NCBI RefSeq assembly: GCF_036417845.1
Contig: NC_090019.1
Coordinates: 181,290 to 245,289 of the forward strand
Direction: 5' to 3'
Length of the DNA: 64,000 bases
Origin: Apteryx mantelli
Taxonomy: Eukaryota; Chordata; Aves; Apterygiformes; Apterygidae
The notes below the pieces were generated by a model. It ran no database searches, was not told the origin of the DNA, and worked only from the letters and a program-made list of their open reading frames with translations. This document shows positions 10,995 to 22,440 of this stretch, one piece after another (the first letter of the stretch is position 1; the number at the start of each line of letters is the position of its first letter). Both the position numbers and the translations under genes were made by a program.

Positions 10995-13325
10995 GTGGGT
11001 GGGGCCTTCCCAGCATGCACCGGGGCGGGGGGGGGCACCCGGATTTGGGGCGATTCCCCCCCGAATCGGGTTTTTTTCCCAAAATCGGGGTTTTTCCCCC
11101 CAAAATCGTGTTTTTTCCCCCCCCGTTTCCGGCGTTTCCGAAACGCTGTGTGTGGGGGGGGGGGCTGGAATTTGGGGCGTTTTGCCCCGAATCGGAGGGC
11201 GGCGGGTGGGGGGAGGGGCCCCGTTTTGGGGCGGAATCCCTAAATTTGGGGGTTTTCCACATTTTGGGGGGGTCCCTGAATTCACAATTGACCGTTTTGG
11301 GGTTGTTTTGCCCCAAATTGGGGGTCTCCGATTTAGGGGTTTTTCCCCCTTTTTTGGGGTGTTTCTCGCTATGGGGATGTGGCAGGGCCCCGTTTTGGGG
11401 CAGAATCACTAAATTTGGTGATTTTCCGCATTGAGGTTGGTCCCCAAATTCACATTGACCATTTTTGGCTTGTTTTCCCCCAAATTTATGATCCACAAAT
11501 TCAGGGTTTCCCCCCTTTTTAGGGGCGTTTTCCGCTATGGGGATGTGGGAAGGGCCCATTTTGGGGCAGAATCCCCAAATTTGGGGATTTTCCACATTGA
11601 GGAAAGTTTCTAAACTCCCATTGACCAATTTTGCCTTGTTTTCCCCCAAATTTATGATCCACAAATTTGGGGTTTTCCCCCCTTTTGGGGGCTTTTAGCG
11701 CTATGGGGAGGCGGCAAGGCCCCGTTTTGGGGCAGAATCGCTCAATTTGGGGATTTTCCACATTGAGGAGAGTCTCTAAATTCCCATTGACCGATTTTGG
11801 CTTTTTCCCCCCAAATTTAAGATCCACATATTCGGGGCTTTCCCTCCTTTTGGGGGCATTTCCTGCTGTGGGGATGTGGCAAGGCCCCATTTTGGGGCAG
11901 AATCGCTAAATTTGGTGATTTTCCACATTGAGGAAAGTTTCTTAATTCCCATTGACCAATTTTGCCTTTTTTTCCCTCAAATTTTGGCTCCATAAATTAG
12001 GGGCTTTTCTCCATTTTTAAGAGTTTCCTGCTATGGGGCTGCGGCAAGGCCCCGTTTTGGGGCAGAATCCCCAAATTTAGGGATTTTCCACATGGAGGAG
12101 AGTTTCTAAATTCCCATTGACCAATTTTGCTTGTTTCCCCCCAAATTTACGATCCGTAAATTCAGGGTTTTCCGCTCTTTTGGGGGCATTTCCCGCTATG
12201 GGGATGGGGCAAGGCCCCGTTTTGGGGCAGAATCGCTGAATTTGGGGATTTTCCACATTGAGGAGAGTTTCTAAATTCCCATTGACCAATTTTGGCTTGT
12301 TTTCCCCAAATTTACGATCCACAAATTCAGGGTTTTCTCCCCTTTTGGGTCATTTCCCACTATGGGGATGCGGCAAGGCCCCGTTTTGGGGCAGAACCAC
12401 TAAATTGGGGGATTTTCCACATTGAAGAGAGTTTCTAATTCCCATTGACCAATTTTGGCTTGTTTTCCCCCAAATTTTTGGTCCACCATTTAGGGATTTT
12501 CCCCCTTTTTTGGGGCATTTCCCTCTATGGGGATGTGGGAAGGCCCCATTTTGGGGCAGAATCCCTCACTTTGGGGATTTTCCACGTTGAAGGGGAGTCC
12601 CCAAACTCACATTGACCAATTTTGCCTTGTTTCCCCCCAAATTTATGATCCACAAATTCGGGGTTTCCCCCCCTTTTGGGGGCTTTTAGCGCTATGGGGA
12701 TGTGGCAAGGCCCCGTTTTGGGGCAGAATCCCTCAATTTGGGGATTTTCCACGTTGAGGGGGAGTCCCCAAACTCCCATTGACCGTTTTGGGGCTTTTTT
12801 CCCCCAAATTTTTGGTCCACAATTTAGGGATTTTCCCCCTTTTTTGGGGTATTTCCTACTATGGGGATGTGGCAAGGCCCCGTTTTGGGGCAGAATCGCT
12901 AAATTTGGGGATTTTCCACATGGAGGAAAGTTTCTAATCCCCACTGACCAATTTGCCTTGTTTCCCCCCAAATTTATAATCCGCAAATTTGGGGTTTCCC
13001 CCCCCCTTTTGGGGGCTTTTAGCGCTATGGGGATGTGGGAAGGGCCCCGTTTTGGGGCAGAATCCCTCAATTTGGGGATTTTCCACATTGAAGGGAGTTT
13101 CTAAATTCCCATTGACCAATTTTGGCTTGTTTCCCCCCAAATTTGCGGCCCACAATTTAGGGATTTTCCCCCCTCTTTTGGGGTGTTTCCCGCTATGGGG
13201 TTGTGAGAAGGTCCCGTTTTGGGGGGGGATCGCTGAGTTTGGGGGGTTTCCGCGTCGGGGAAGGATTTCTCGATTTGGATTTGCCCGATTTTGGGGTTTT
13301 TTCGCCCCGAATCGGTGTCCCCCCC
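10995..13325 (+). repeat. ~165-bp tandem units in CDK16 intron
   Basis: From about 11360 to 13260 about twelve units carry GCTATGGGGATGTGGCAAGG, CCCCGTTTTGGGGCAGAATC, then ATTTTCCACATTGAGG and TTCCCATTGACCAATTTTG. Spacing is close to 165 bp. The first 350 bases are G-rich and less regular. No exon is seen. Confidence 0.9.
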
Positions 13326-13331
13326 CCGCAG

Positions 13332-13446
13332 GGCACCTACGCCACGGTGTACAAGGGCCGCAGCAAGCTCACGGAGAACCTCGTCGCCCTGAAGGAGATC
13401 CGCCTGGAGCACGAGGAGGGGGCGCCCTGCACCGCCATCCGCGAGG
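13332..13446 (+). CDS. CDK16: CDK16 coding exon e with Gly loop, catalytic Lys and PCTAIRE helix
   Basis: Acceptor CCCGCAG. It reads [20 protein letters not shown], then [18 protein letters not shown]. It contains the end of the Gly loop, the ATP-binding Lys (ALKE) and the cyclin-facing PCTAIRE motif. Phase needs the exon to end GAG G at 13446 so that Val forms with the next exon. The following bases are GGTGGGG, so the GT lies one base late: there is one G too many for a canonical in-frame donor. Confidence 0.95.
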
Positions 13447-14440
13447 GGTGGGGCTTGCGCCCCGGGGGGGCGGGGCTTCGCGCGAGGGGGCGTGGCCTCG
13501 CACCAGGGGGCGGGGATTTGTGCGAGGGGGCGGGGCCTCGCAGGGGGCGAGTAACTATCCCGGGGGGGGGGGAGTTTTGCACCAGGGGGTGGGTTTTTGT
13601 GGCACGAGGGGGCGGGGCCTCGCGCGAGGGGGCGGGGGGCCTCGCACGGGGGGGAACTTTGCGCTGGGGGTGTGGTTTTTTTGTGGCACGAGGGGGCGGG
13701 GCCTTTCACGAGGGGGCGGGGCTTCGCACAGGGGGGCGAGTAACCACCCCGGGGGGGGGATTTTGCACCGGGGGGCGTTTTTTTGTGGCACAAGGGGGCG
13801 GGGCCTTTCACGAGGGGGCGGGGCCTAACACCAGGGGGCGGGTCCTCGCCACAGGGGGGTGAGTAACCACCCCGGGGGGGGAATTTTGTGCCCGGGGGGG
13901 CGTTTTTTTGTGGCACGAGGGGGTGGGGCCTTTCACGAGGGGGTGGGGCCTAACTCCGGGGGCGGGGCCTTGCACGGGGGGGGGGGTGAGTAATGAGCCC
14001 AGTGGGGGGCAATTTCCACGCCACGGGGGGCAATTTCACGCTGGGGGCGGGTTTTTGTCGTGCAAGGGGCGGGGCCTCGCACGAGGGGGCGGGGCCTCGC
14101 ACGAGGGGCGGGGCCTCGCATGGGGGGCGGGGGCCTCGCACGGGGGAGGGGAATTTCACACCGGAGGGAGGCAATTTTGCGCCGGAGGGTGGGTTTTTGC
14201 CGCACGAGGGGGCGGGGCCTTGCACGAGGGGGCGGGGCCTCACACCAGGGGGCGGGGCTTCACACGGGGGGGCAAACAATGACCCCGGTGGGGGGGCAAT
14301 TTCGTGCCGTGGGGGGGCAGTTCCGCCCCAGAGGGGGGCAATGTCACCCCGGGGGGCGGGGTTTTGTCACACGGGGGGCGGGGCCTTGCGCGGGTGGGCG
14401 GGGCCTCACGCGAGGGCTCCGCCCCCCCCTCCCGCTGCCC
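13447..14440 (+). repeat. GGGGCGGGGCCTCGCACGAG minisatellite in CDK16 intron
   Basis: Repeats of GAGGGGGCGGGGCCT with CGCACGAG, plus larger units with GAGTAACCACCCCGGGGGGG and TTTTTTTGTGGCACGAGG. CpG-rich throughout. The CGCACGAGGG element returns in the intron at 18.99-20.24 kb. Confidence 0.88.
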
Positions 14441-14444
14441 GCAG

Positions 14445-14539
14445 TGTCGCTGCTCAAGGACCTGAAACACGCCAACATCGTGACGCTGCACGACATCATC
14501 CACACCGAGACCTCGCTCACCCTCGTCTTCGAGTACCTG
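14445..14539 (+). CDS. CDK16: CDK16 coding exon f
   Basis: Acceptor TGCCCGCAG, donor TACCTG|GTGAGG, in phase 1, out phase 0. It reads [20 protein letters not shown], then [11 protein letters not shown]: the alpha-C to beta-5/hinge part of the N-lobe, including the [10 protein letters not shown] motif. Confidence 0.97.
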
Positions 14540-16085
14540 GTGAGGCCCCCCCCGAAATCTGTCCCCCTCAAATACCCCCCCGGCGCCCCTAAATACCCCC
14601 CCGGGGTCCCTAAATACCCCCGGCGCCCCACAAAACTGCCCCCGGGGCCCCCGAATCTGCCCCCGGGGCCTCAAAATGGCGCCTCAGCGCCTCAAAATGG
14701 CGCCTCAGAGCCTCAAAATGGCGCCTCGGCACCTCAAAATGGCGCCTCGGTGCCCCCAAATTTGCCCCCTGGGGTCCTGAATTTGCCCCCGGTACCCCCA
14801 GATTTGCCCCCGAGGGGTCCCCAGATTTGCCCCCCAGTCCCCAAATACCCCTGGGGCCTTCAAAACTGCCCCCGGTGCCCCCAAATCTGCCCCTGGGGCC
14901 TCGAAATGGTGCCTCGGCGCCTCAAAATGGCGCCTCAGGGCCTCAAAATGGCGCCTCGGCACCTCAAAATGGCGCCTCGGTGCCCCCAAATTTGCCCCTG
15001 GGGTCCTGAATTTGCCCCCGGTACCCCCAGATTTGCCCCCAGGGTCCCCAGATTTGCCCCCCAGTCCCCAAATACCCCTGGGGCCTTCAAAACTGCCCCC
15101 GGTGCCCCCAAATCTGCCCCTGGGGCCTCGAAATGGTGCCTCGGCGCCTCAAAATGGCGCCTCAGGGCCTCAAAATGGCGCCTCGGCGCCTCAAAATGGC
15201 TCCTTGGTGCCCCCAAATTTGCCCCCGGGGTCCTGAATCTGCCCCCGGCGCCTCCAGATTTGCCCCCGGGGTCCCCAAATACCCCCAGGGTCCCAAAATC
15301 TGCCCCTGACGCTCTCAAAACTGCCCCCGGGGCCTCAAAATGGCTCCTCGGTGCCTCAAAATGGCTCCTCGGTGCCCCCAAATTTGCTCCTGGGGTCCTG
15401 AATCTGCCCCTGGCGGCCCCCAGATTTGCCCCCGGTGCTCCCGAATTTGCCCCCCGGTCCCCAAATACCCCGGGGCCTTCAAAACTGCCCCCGGGCCCCC
15501 AAATCTGCCCCTGGGGCCTCGAAATGGCGCCTCGGCACCTCAAAATGGCGCCTCGGTGCCTCAAAATGGCTCCTCGGTGCCCCCAAATTTGCCCCTGGGG
15601 TCCCGAATCTGCCCCTTGGCGGCCCCCAGATTTGCCCCCGGTACCCCCGAATTTGCCCCTGAGGCCCCCAAATACCCCCGGGGTCCCAAAATCTGCCCCC
15701 GACGCTCTCAAAAACTGCCCCCGGGGCCTCAAAATGGCTCCTTGGTGCCTCAAAATGGCGCCTCAGCGCCTCAAAAATGCTCCTCGGTGCCCCCAAATTT
15801 GCTCCTGGGGTCCTGAATCTGCCCCCGGCGGCCCCCAGATTTGCCCCCGGTGCTCCCGAATTTGCCCCCCCGGTCCCCAAATACCCCCGGGGCCTTCAAA
15901 ACTGCCCCCGGGCCCCCAAATCTGCCCCTGGGGCCTCGAAATGGCGCCTCGGCACCTCAAAATGGCGCCTCGGTGCCTCAAAATGGCTCCTCGGTGCCCC
16001 CAAATTTGCCCCCGGGGTCCTGAATCTGCCCCCAGTGCCCCCAGATTTGCCCCCCGGGTCCCAAAATCCCCCCGGGGTCCCCAGA
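14540..16085 (+). repeat. CCTCAAAATGGCGCCTCGG minisatellite in CDK16 intron
   Basis: C-rich sense strand. Short units CCTCAAAATGGCGCCTCGG and CCCCAAATTTGCCCCTGGGG are nested in longer blocks of roughly 230-450 bp that recur several times. No exon is seen. Long minus-strand open frames here are artefacts. Confidence 0.88.
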
Positions 16086-17530
16086 ATCTTCCTTGATGAC
16101 CCCAAATCTGCCACCGACACCCCAAAATCTGCCCCCAGCACCCCGAAATCCCCCCGGCGCCCCAAAATCTTCCTTGATGACCCCAAATCTGCCACCGACA
16201 CCCCAAAATCTGCCCCCAGCACCCCGAAATCCCCCCAGCGCCCCAAAATCTTCCTTGATGACCCCAAATCTGCCCCCAGCACCCCAAAATCTGCCCCCAG
16301 CACCCCGAAATCCCCCGGCACCCCAAAACCTTCCTTGATGACCTGAAAACTGCCCCGACGCCCCAAAATCTGCCCCAGCACCCCGAAATCCCCCCGGCGC
16401 CCCAAAATCTTCCTTGATGACCCCAAATCTGCCACCGACACCCCAAAATCTGCCCCCAGCACCCCGAAAATCCCCCCAGCGCCCCAAAATCTTCCTTGAT
16501 GACCCCAAATCTGCCCCCAGCACCCCAAAATCTGCCCCCAGCACCCCGAAATCCCCCCGGCGCCCCAAAATCTTCCTTGATGACCTGAAAACTGCCCCGA
16601 CGCCCCAAAATCTGCCCCCCAGCACCCCCGAAAATCCCCCCGGCGCCCCAAAATTTTCTTTGATGACCCCAAATCTGCCCCCGGCACCCCAAAATCTGCC
16701 CCCAGCACCCCAAAATTCCCCCGGCGCCCCAAAATCTTCCTTGATGACCCCGAAATCTGCCCCCGGCACCCTGAAATCCCCCCGGCACCCCGAAATCCCC
16801 CCGGTGCCCCAAAACCTTTCTTGATGACCCCAAATCTGCCCCCGGCACCCCAAAATCTGCCCCCAGCACCCCGAAATCTCCCCGGCACCCCAAAACCTTC
16901 GTTGATGACCCCAAATCTGCCCCCGACACCCCAAAATCTGCCACCCCAGCACCCCGAAATCCCCCAGCGCCCCAAAATCTTCCTTGATGACCCAAAATCT
17001 GCCCCCAACGCCCCGAAATCTGCCCCCAGCACCCCAAAATCCTCCTCGGCGCCCCAAAATTTGCCCCTGGCGCCCCAAAATCTGCCCCCGGCGCCCCCAA
17101 ACGACTCCTCAGCACCCAAAATCTGCCCCCCAGCACCTCAAAATCCCCCTGGCGCCCCAAAATCTTCCTTGATGACCCCAAATCTGCCCCCGGCATCCCA
17201 AAATCCTCCTTGGGGCCCCCAAATTTGCCCCCGGCACCCCGAAATCTGCCCCGGCGCCCCAAAATACCCCCAGCGCCCCGAAATCTACCCCAGCACCCCA
17301 AAATCCCCCGCGGGTCCCCCCAAATCCCCCTGGGACCCCAAAATCCCCTCCGGGACCCCCCAAAATCCCCTCCGGGACCCCAAAATCCCCCCCCGGGACC
17401 CCCCAAAATCCCCTCCGCGACCCCCCGAAACCCCTCGCGACCCCCCCCCCAACCCCGGAGCCCCTCGGGGGGTCGCCCAGGACCCCCCCAAACCCGGCTG
17501 TTTTTTGGGGTGTCCCCCCCCCCCCCCGCT
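16086..17530 (+). repeat. CTTGATGACCCCAAATCTGC minisatellite in CDK16 intron
   Basis: Tandem blocks of TTCCTTGATGACCCCAAATC, TGCCCCCAGCACCCC and AAAATC, becoming a CCCCAAAATCCCC tract by 17300-17440. C-rich on the sense strand, without exon signals until the acceptor of the next exon. Confidence 0.88.
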
Positions 17531-17545
17531 TTTTCGGGGGCGCAG

Positions 17546-17608
17546 GACAAGGACCTCAAGCAGTACCTGGACGACTGCGGCAACGTCATCAACATGCACA
17601 ACGTCAAG
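17546..17608 (+). CDS. CDK16: CDK16 coding exon g
   Basis: 63 nt, phase 0/0, acceptor GGGCGCAG, donor GTCAAG|GTGGCG. It reads [20 protein letters not shown] then K, the hinge to alpha-D segment. The next expected residues (alpha-E, HRD catalytic loop, DFG) are not found downstream before the gap. Confidence 0.97.
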
Positions 17609-17619
17609 GTGGCGGGGCG

Positions 17620-18786
17620 GGCAGGGGCGGGGCCAGGGGCGGGGCCAGGGGGGCCAGGGGTCCCACGGGTGCCAGCACCCATGGGTGGGGGAGAAGAGCC
17701 ATTTTGGGAGGCGGGTGAAGGTCTTGCACGTGGGTGACGGGTCTCCAAGCACCCTTGGGTGGCCCTCGTGCGAGGCGTGCGAGGGGCGTGCGAGGGGCGA
17801 GGGGGTCCCAAGGGTGCCAGCACCCATGGGTGCTGCAGAAGAGCCATTTTGGGAGGCGGGTGAAGGTCTTGCACGTGGGTGACGGGTCTCCAAGCACCCT
17901 TGGGTGCCCCTTGTGCGAGGCGTGCGAGGGGCGTGCGAGGGGCGAGGGGGTCCCAAGGGTGCCAACACCCATGGGTGCTGCAGAAGAGCCATTTTGGGAG
18001 GCGAGCGAGGGCCTTGCACGTGGGTGACGGGTCTCCAAGCACCCTTGGGTGCCCCTCGTGCGAGGCGTGCGAGGGGCGTGCGAGGGGCGAAGGGGTCCCA
18101 AGGGTGCCAGCACCCATGGGTGCTGCAGAAGAGCCATTTTGGGAGGCGGGTGAAGGTCTTGCACGTGGGTGACGGGTCTCCAAGCACCCTTGGGTGCCCC
18201 TCGTGCGAGGCGTGCGAGGGGCGTGCGAGGGGCGAAGGGGTCCCAAGGGTGCCAGCACCCATGGGTGCTGCAGAACGGCCATTTTGGGAGGCGAGCGAGG
18301 GCCTTGCACGTGGGTGACGGGTCTCCAAGCACCCTTGGGTGCCCCTCGTGCGAGGCGTGCGAGGGGCGTGCGAGGGGCGAGGGGATCCCACGGGTGCCAG
18401 CACCCATGGGTGCTGCAGAACGGCCATTTTGGGAGGCGGGTGAAGGTCTTGCACGTGGGTGACGGGTCTCCAAGCACCCTTGGGTGCCCCTCGTGCGAGG
18501 CGTGCGAGGGGCGTGCGAGGGGCGAGGGGGTCCCGAGGGTGCCGGCACCCATGGGTGCTGCAGAACGGGCGTTTCGGGAGGTGGGTGACAGTCTTGCACG
18601 TGGGTGGCGGGCGCCCAGCACCCATGGGCGCCCCTCGTGCGAGGCGTGCGAGGCGCCGGAGCGACTCCGACGCCCACGAGCACCCATGGGTGGGGTAAAA
18701 GAGGAGTTTTCGGGGGCGGGCGAGGGTGTTGCACGTGGGTGGCGGGCGCCCAGCACCCATGGGTGCCCCTCGTGCGAGGCGTGCGA
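17620..18786 (+). repeat. 145-bp tandem repeat left of the gap
   Basis: The phrase GACGGGTCTCCAAGCACCC recurs at an almost exact 145-base spacing (near 17737, 17882, 18027, 18172, 18317, 18462). Units contain AGCACCCATGGGTGCTGCAG, GCCATTTTGGGAGGCG and CGTGCGAGGGGCGTGCGAGG. The array runs straight into the N block, which suggests the repeat broke the assembly. Confidence 0.93.
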
Positions 18787-18986
18787 NNNNNNNNNNNNNN
18801 NNNNNNNNNNNNNNNNNNNNNNNNNNNNNNNNNNNNNNNNNNNNNNNNNNNNNNNNNNNNNNNNNNNNNNNNNNNNNNNNNNNNNNNNNNNNNNNNNNNN
18901 NNNNNNNNNNNNNNNNNNNNNNNNNNNNNNNNNNNNNNNNNNNNNNNNNNNNNNNNNNNNNNNNNNNNNNNNNNNNNNNNNNNNNN
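18787..18986. other. Assembly gap (200 N)
   Basis: A run of 200 N, a length often used as a placeholder. Different repeat families flank it (145-bp units left, CGCACGAGGG units right). At least two CDK16 exons are missing in this interval, so the true gap is probably larger than 200 bases. Confidence 0.97.
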
Positions 18987-20280
18987 GAGGGTCTCGCACG
19001 AGGGTCTCGGGGGGGTCGCGGGGGGGGTAAAGGGACACGGGGGGGGTCCCAAAACGCCCGGGGGGGCCCCACGGGCGACCCCGATCCGTCCCCGAGCGCC
19101 CTGAGCTCGGTCCCCGACGCGTCTCGCACGAGGGTCTCGCACGAGGGTCTCGGGGGGGTCCCGGGGGGGGGGAAAGGGACACGGGGGGGGTCCCAAAACG
19201 CCCGGGGGGGCCCCACGGGCGACCCCGATCCGTCCCCGAGCGCCCCGAGCTCGGTCCCCGGCGCGTCTCGCACGAGGGTCTCGCACGAGGGTTTTGGGGG
19301 GGTCCCGGGGGGGTCGTGGGGGGTCGTGGGGACACGGGGGGGGTCCCAAAACGCCCGGGGGGGCCCCACGGGGGACCCCGATCCGTCCCCCAGCGCCCCG
19401 AGCTCGGTCCCCGGCGCGTCTCGCACGAGGGTCTCGCACGAGGGTCTCGCACGAGGGTTTTGGGGGGGTCGCGGGGGGGGGAAAGGGACACGGGGGGGGT
19501 CCCAAAACGCCCGGGGGGGCCCCACGGGCGACCCCGATCCGTCCCCGAGCGCCCCGAGCTCGGTCCCCGGCGCCTCTCGCACGAGGGTCTCGCACGAGGG
19601 TCTCGCACGAGGGTTTCGGGGGGGTCCCAGGGGGGGGAAAGGGACACGGGGGGGGTCCCAAAACCCCCGGGGGGGCCCCACGGGCGACCCCGATCTGTCC
19701 CCGAGCGCCCCGAGCTCGGTCCCCGGCGCCTCTCGCACGAGGGTCTCGCACGAGGGTTTCGGGGGGGTCGCGGGGGGGGGGGAAAGGGACACGGGGGGGG
19801 GTCCCAAAACGCCCGGGGGGGCCCCACGGGCGACCCCGATCTGTCCCCGAGCGCCCCGAGCTCGGTCCCCGGCGCCTCTCGCACGAGGGTCTCGCACGAG
19901 GGTCTCGCACGAGGGTTCCGGGGGGGTCGCGGGGGGGGGAAAGGGACACGGGGGGGGTCCCAAAACGCCCGGGGGGGCCCCACGGGGGGACCCCGATCCG
20001 TCCCCGAGCGCCCCGAGCTCGGTCCCCGATCCGTCTCGCACGAGGGTCTCGCACGAGGGTCTCGCACGAGGGTTTCGGGGGGGGTCGCGGGGGGGGTAAA
20101 GGGACACGGGGGGGTAAAGGGACACGGGGGGGGTCCCAAAACGCCCGGGGGGGCCCCACGGGGGACCCCAAACCCTTCGTTACCCCCCCGAGCTCGGTCC
20201 CCGGCGCCTCTCGCACGAGGGTCTCGCACGAGGGGGTGTTTTTTTTGGGGGGGGGGGTCCCCCGTGGGGGGGGGGACGCG
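18987..20280 (+). repeat. CGCACGAGGGTCT tandem repeat right of the gap
   Basis: About eight units of roughly 150-165 bp: CTCGCACGAGGGTCTCGCAC, G-tract, GGGAAAGGGACACGG, GGTCCCAAAACGCCCGGGGG, GACCCCGATCCGTCCCC, GAGCTCGGTCCCCGGCG. No kinase exon is embedded. Very long open frames on both strands here cross the gap and are artefacts. Confidence 0.92.
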
Positions 20281-20283
20281 CAG

Positions 20284-20381
20284 GGGCGTGGGCTGCATCT
20301 TCTACGAGATGTCCACGGGGCGGCCGCTCTTCCCCGGCTCCACCGTCGAGGAGCAGCTGCACTTCATCTTCCGCCTCCTCG
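20284..20381 (+). CDS. CDK16: CDK16 coding exon h (C-lobe)
   Basis: Acceptor ACGCGCAG; the first G completes a Trp (TG|G) expected from the missing exon, then [20 protein letters not shown] and [12 protein letters not shown], ending G|GTAACG in phase 1. This is the alpha-F to alpha-G region. Its last ~28 nt are the source of the tandem copies downstream. Confidence 0.96.
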
Positions 20382-22440
20382 GTAACGGGGGGGGTTTTGG
20401 GGTGAATTTAGGCGGTTTTGGGCAAATCCGGGCGGTTTTGGGGCGGTTTCAGGGGGGGATTTGGGGGGGTTTTTTGGGGAAAAGAGGGGCGATGGGGGAA
20501 ATCGGGCTGCGCTTCATCTTCTGCCTCTTCGGTACGGGGAGGTTTGGGGGCAAATTTGGGCATTTTTGGGGCAAATTTGGGTGGAAACGGGGTGTTTTGG
20601 GGTGTTTTGGGGCGATTTGGGGCGTTTTGGGGGGGTTTTGGGGGGGGATTCGGGGGGATTTTGGGGGAAAAGAGGGGCGATGGGGGGGGAAATCGGGCTG
20701 TGCTTCATCTTCCGCCTCCTCGGTAACGGGGGGTTTTGGGGCAAATTTGGGCATTTTAGGGGCAAATTTGGGTGGAAACGGGGTGTTTTGGGGTGTTTTG
20801 GGGCGATTTGGGGCCTTTTGGGGTGTTTTGGGGGGGGGATTCAGGGGGATTTTTGGGGGGAAAAGAGGGGCGATGGGGGGGAATCGGGCTGCACTTCATC
20901 TTCCGCCTCCTCGGTACGGAGAGGTTTTGGGGCAAATTTGGGCATTTTGGGGTAAATTTGGGTGGAAATGGGGCATTTTGGGGTGTTTTGGGGCGATTTG
21001 GGGCGTTTTGGGGGGTTTCGGGGGGGATTTGGGGGGATTTTGGGGAAAAGAGGGGCGATGGGGGGGGAATCGGGCTGCGCTTCATCTTCCACCTCGGTAT
21101 GGGGCGTTTTGGGCAAATTTGGGCGATTTTGGGCAAATTTGGGTGTTTTGGGGGCGTTTTGGGGTGTTTTGGGGTGTTGGGGGGGATTTGGGGGGGTCTC
21201 GGGGGTGAATTTGGGGGGATTTTTGGGGAAAAGTGGGTTGATGGAGGGGGGGAATCAGGGCAGCTGCGCTTCATCTTCCACCTTGGTACGGGGTGTTTTG
21301 GGGCAAATTTGGGCGTTTTGGGGCAAATTTGGGCATTTTTGGGGCGATTTGGGGTGTTTTGGGGTGTTTTTGGGGGTGTTTCGGAGGGATTTGGGGGGTC
21401 TCGGGGGTGAATTCGGGGGATTTTTGGGGGGGAAAAGAGGGGCGATGGGGGGGGAATCAGGGCAGCTGCGCTTCATCTTCTGCCTCCACAGTACAGGGCG
21501 TTTTTGGGGCAAATTTGGGCGTTTTTGGGGCAAATTTGGGTGTTTTGGGGGAAAATTTGGGCGTTTTGGGGGCGTTTTGGGGGGGGATTCAGGGGGATTT
21601 TTGGGGGGAAAAGAGGGGCGATGGGGGGGAATCGGGCTGCACTTCATCTTCCGCCTCCTCGGTACAGGGAGGTTTTGGGGCAAATTTGGGCGTTTTGGGG
21701 TAAATTTGGGTGGAAACGGGGCATTTTGGGGCGATTTGGGGCGTTTTGGGGGGGATTCAGGGGGATTTTCGGGGGGAAAAGAGGGGCGATGGGGGGGGAA
21801 TCGGGCTGCACTTCATCTTCCGCCTCCTCGGTACGGAGAGGTTTTGGGGCAAATTTGGGCGTTTTGGGGTAAATTTGGGTGGAAACGGGGCATTTTGGGG
21901 CGATTTGGGGCATTTTGGGGGGGGTTCGGGGGGGATTCGGGGATTTTTGGGGGGAAAAGAGGGGCGATGGGGGGGGAATCGGGCTGCGCTTCATCTTCTG
22001 CTTCCTCAGTATGGGGAGTTTGGGGCAAATTTGGGCGTTTTGGGGCAAATTTGGGTATTTTGGGGCGATTTGGGGTGTTTTGGGGGGGTCTTGGGGGGGA
22101 TTCGGGGGATTTTGGGGGAAAAGAGGGGCGATGTGGGGGGAATCGGGGCAGCTGCGCTTCATCTTCCGCCTCCTCGGTACGGGGTGTTTTGGGGCAAATT
22201 TGGGCATTTTGGGGCAAATTTGGGTGGAAACGGGGTGTTTTGGGGTGTTTTGGGGTGTTTTGAGGTGTTGCGGGGGGGTTGGGGGGGTCTCGGGGGGGAT
22301 TTGGGGGGATTTTGGGGGAAAAGAGGGGCGATGGGAGGGAATCGGGGCAGCTGCGCTTCATCTTCCGCTTGCTTGGTATGGGGAGGTTTTGGGGCAAATT
22401 TGGGTGGTTTGGGGCAAATTTGGGCATTTTGGGGTGTTGC
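20382..22440 (+). repeat. Tandem array with eleven copies of the exon h 3' tail
   Basis: Units of about 170-195 bp, each with a copy of CTGCACTTCATCTTCCGCCT then CCTCG|GTACGG. Copies lie near 20511, 20702, 20893, 21080, 21269, 21471, 21641, 21811, 21990, 22160 and 22356. The remaining unit is intron-like (GGGGCAAATTTGGGCGTTTT, GGAAAAGAGGGGCGATGGGG). Several copies carry substitutions in the tail. Four (near 21269, 21471, 22160, 22356) retain CAGCTGCGCTTC, extending further into the exon. Confidence 0.95.

Noticed and set aside
9940-11412. 490-codon Pro/Ser/Gln-rich open frame
   Set aside because: Composition artefact of the CCCAGTTCAT repeat. The real exon d (10938-10994) lies inside it in another frame.
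15763-20298. Very long minus-strand open frame (about 1500 codons) opposite CDK16
   Set aside because: It runs through repeat arrays and the N gap, has no recognisable domain, and is opposite real CDK16 exons. C-rich repeats without stop triplets explain it.
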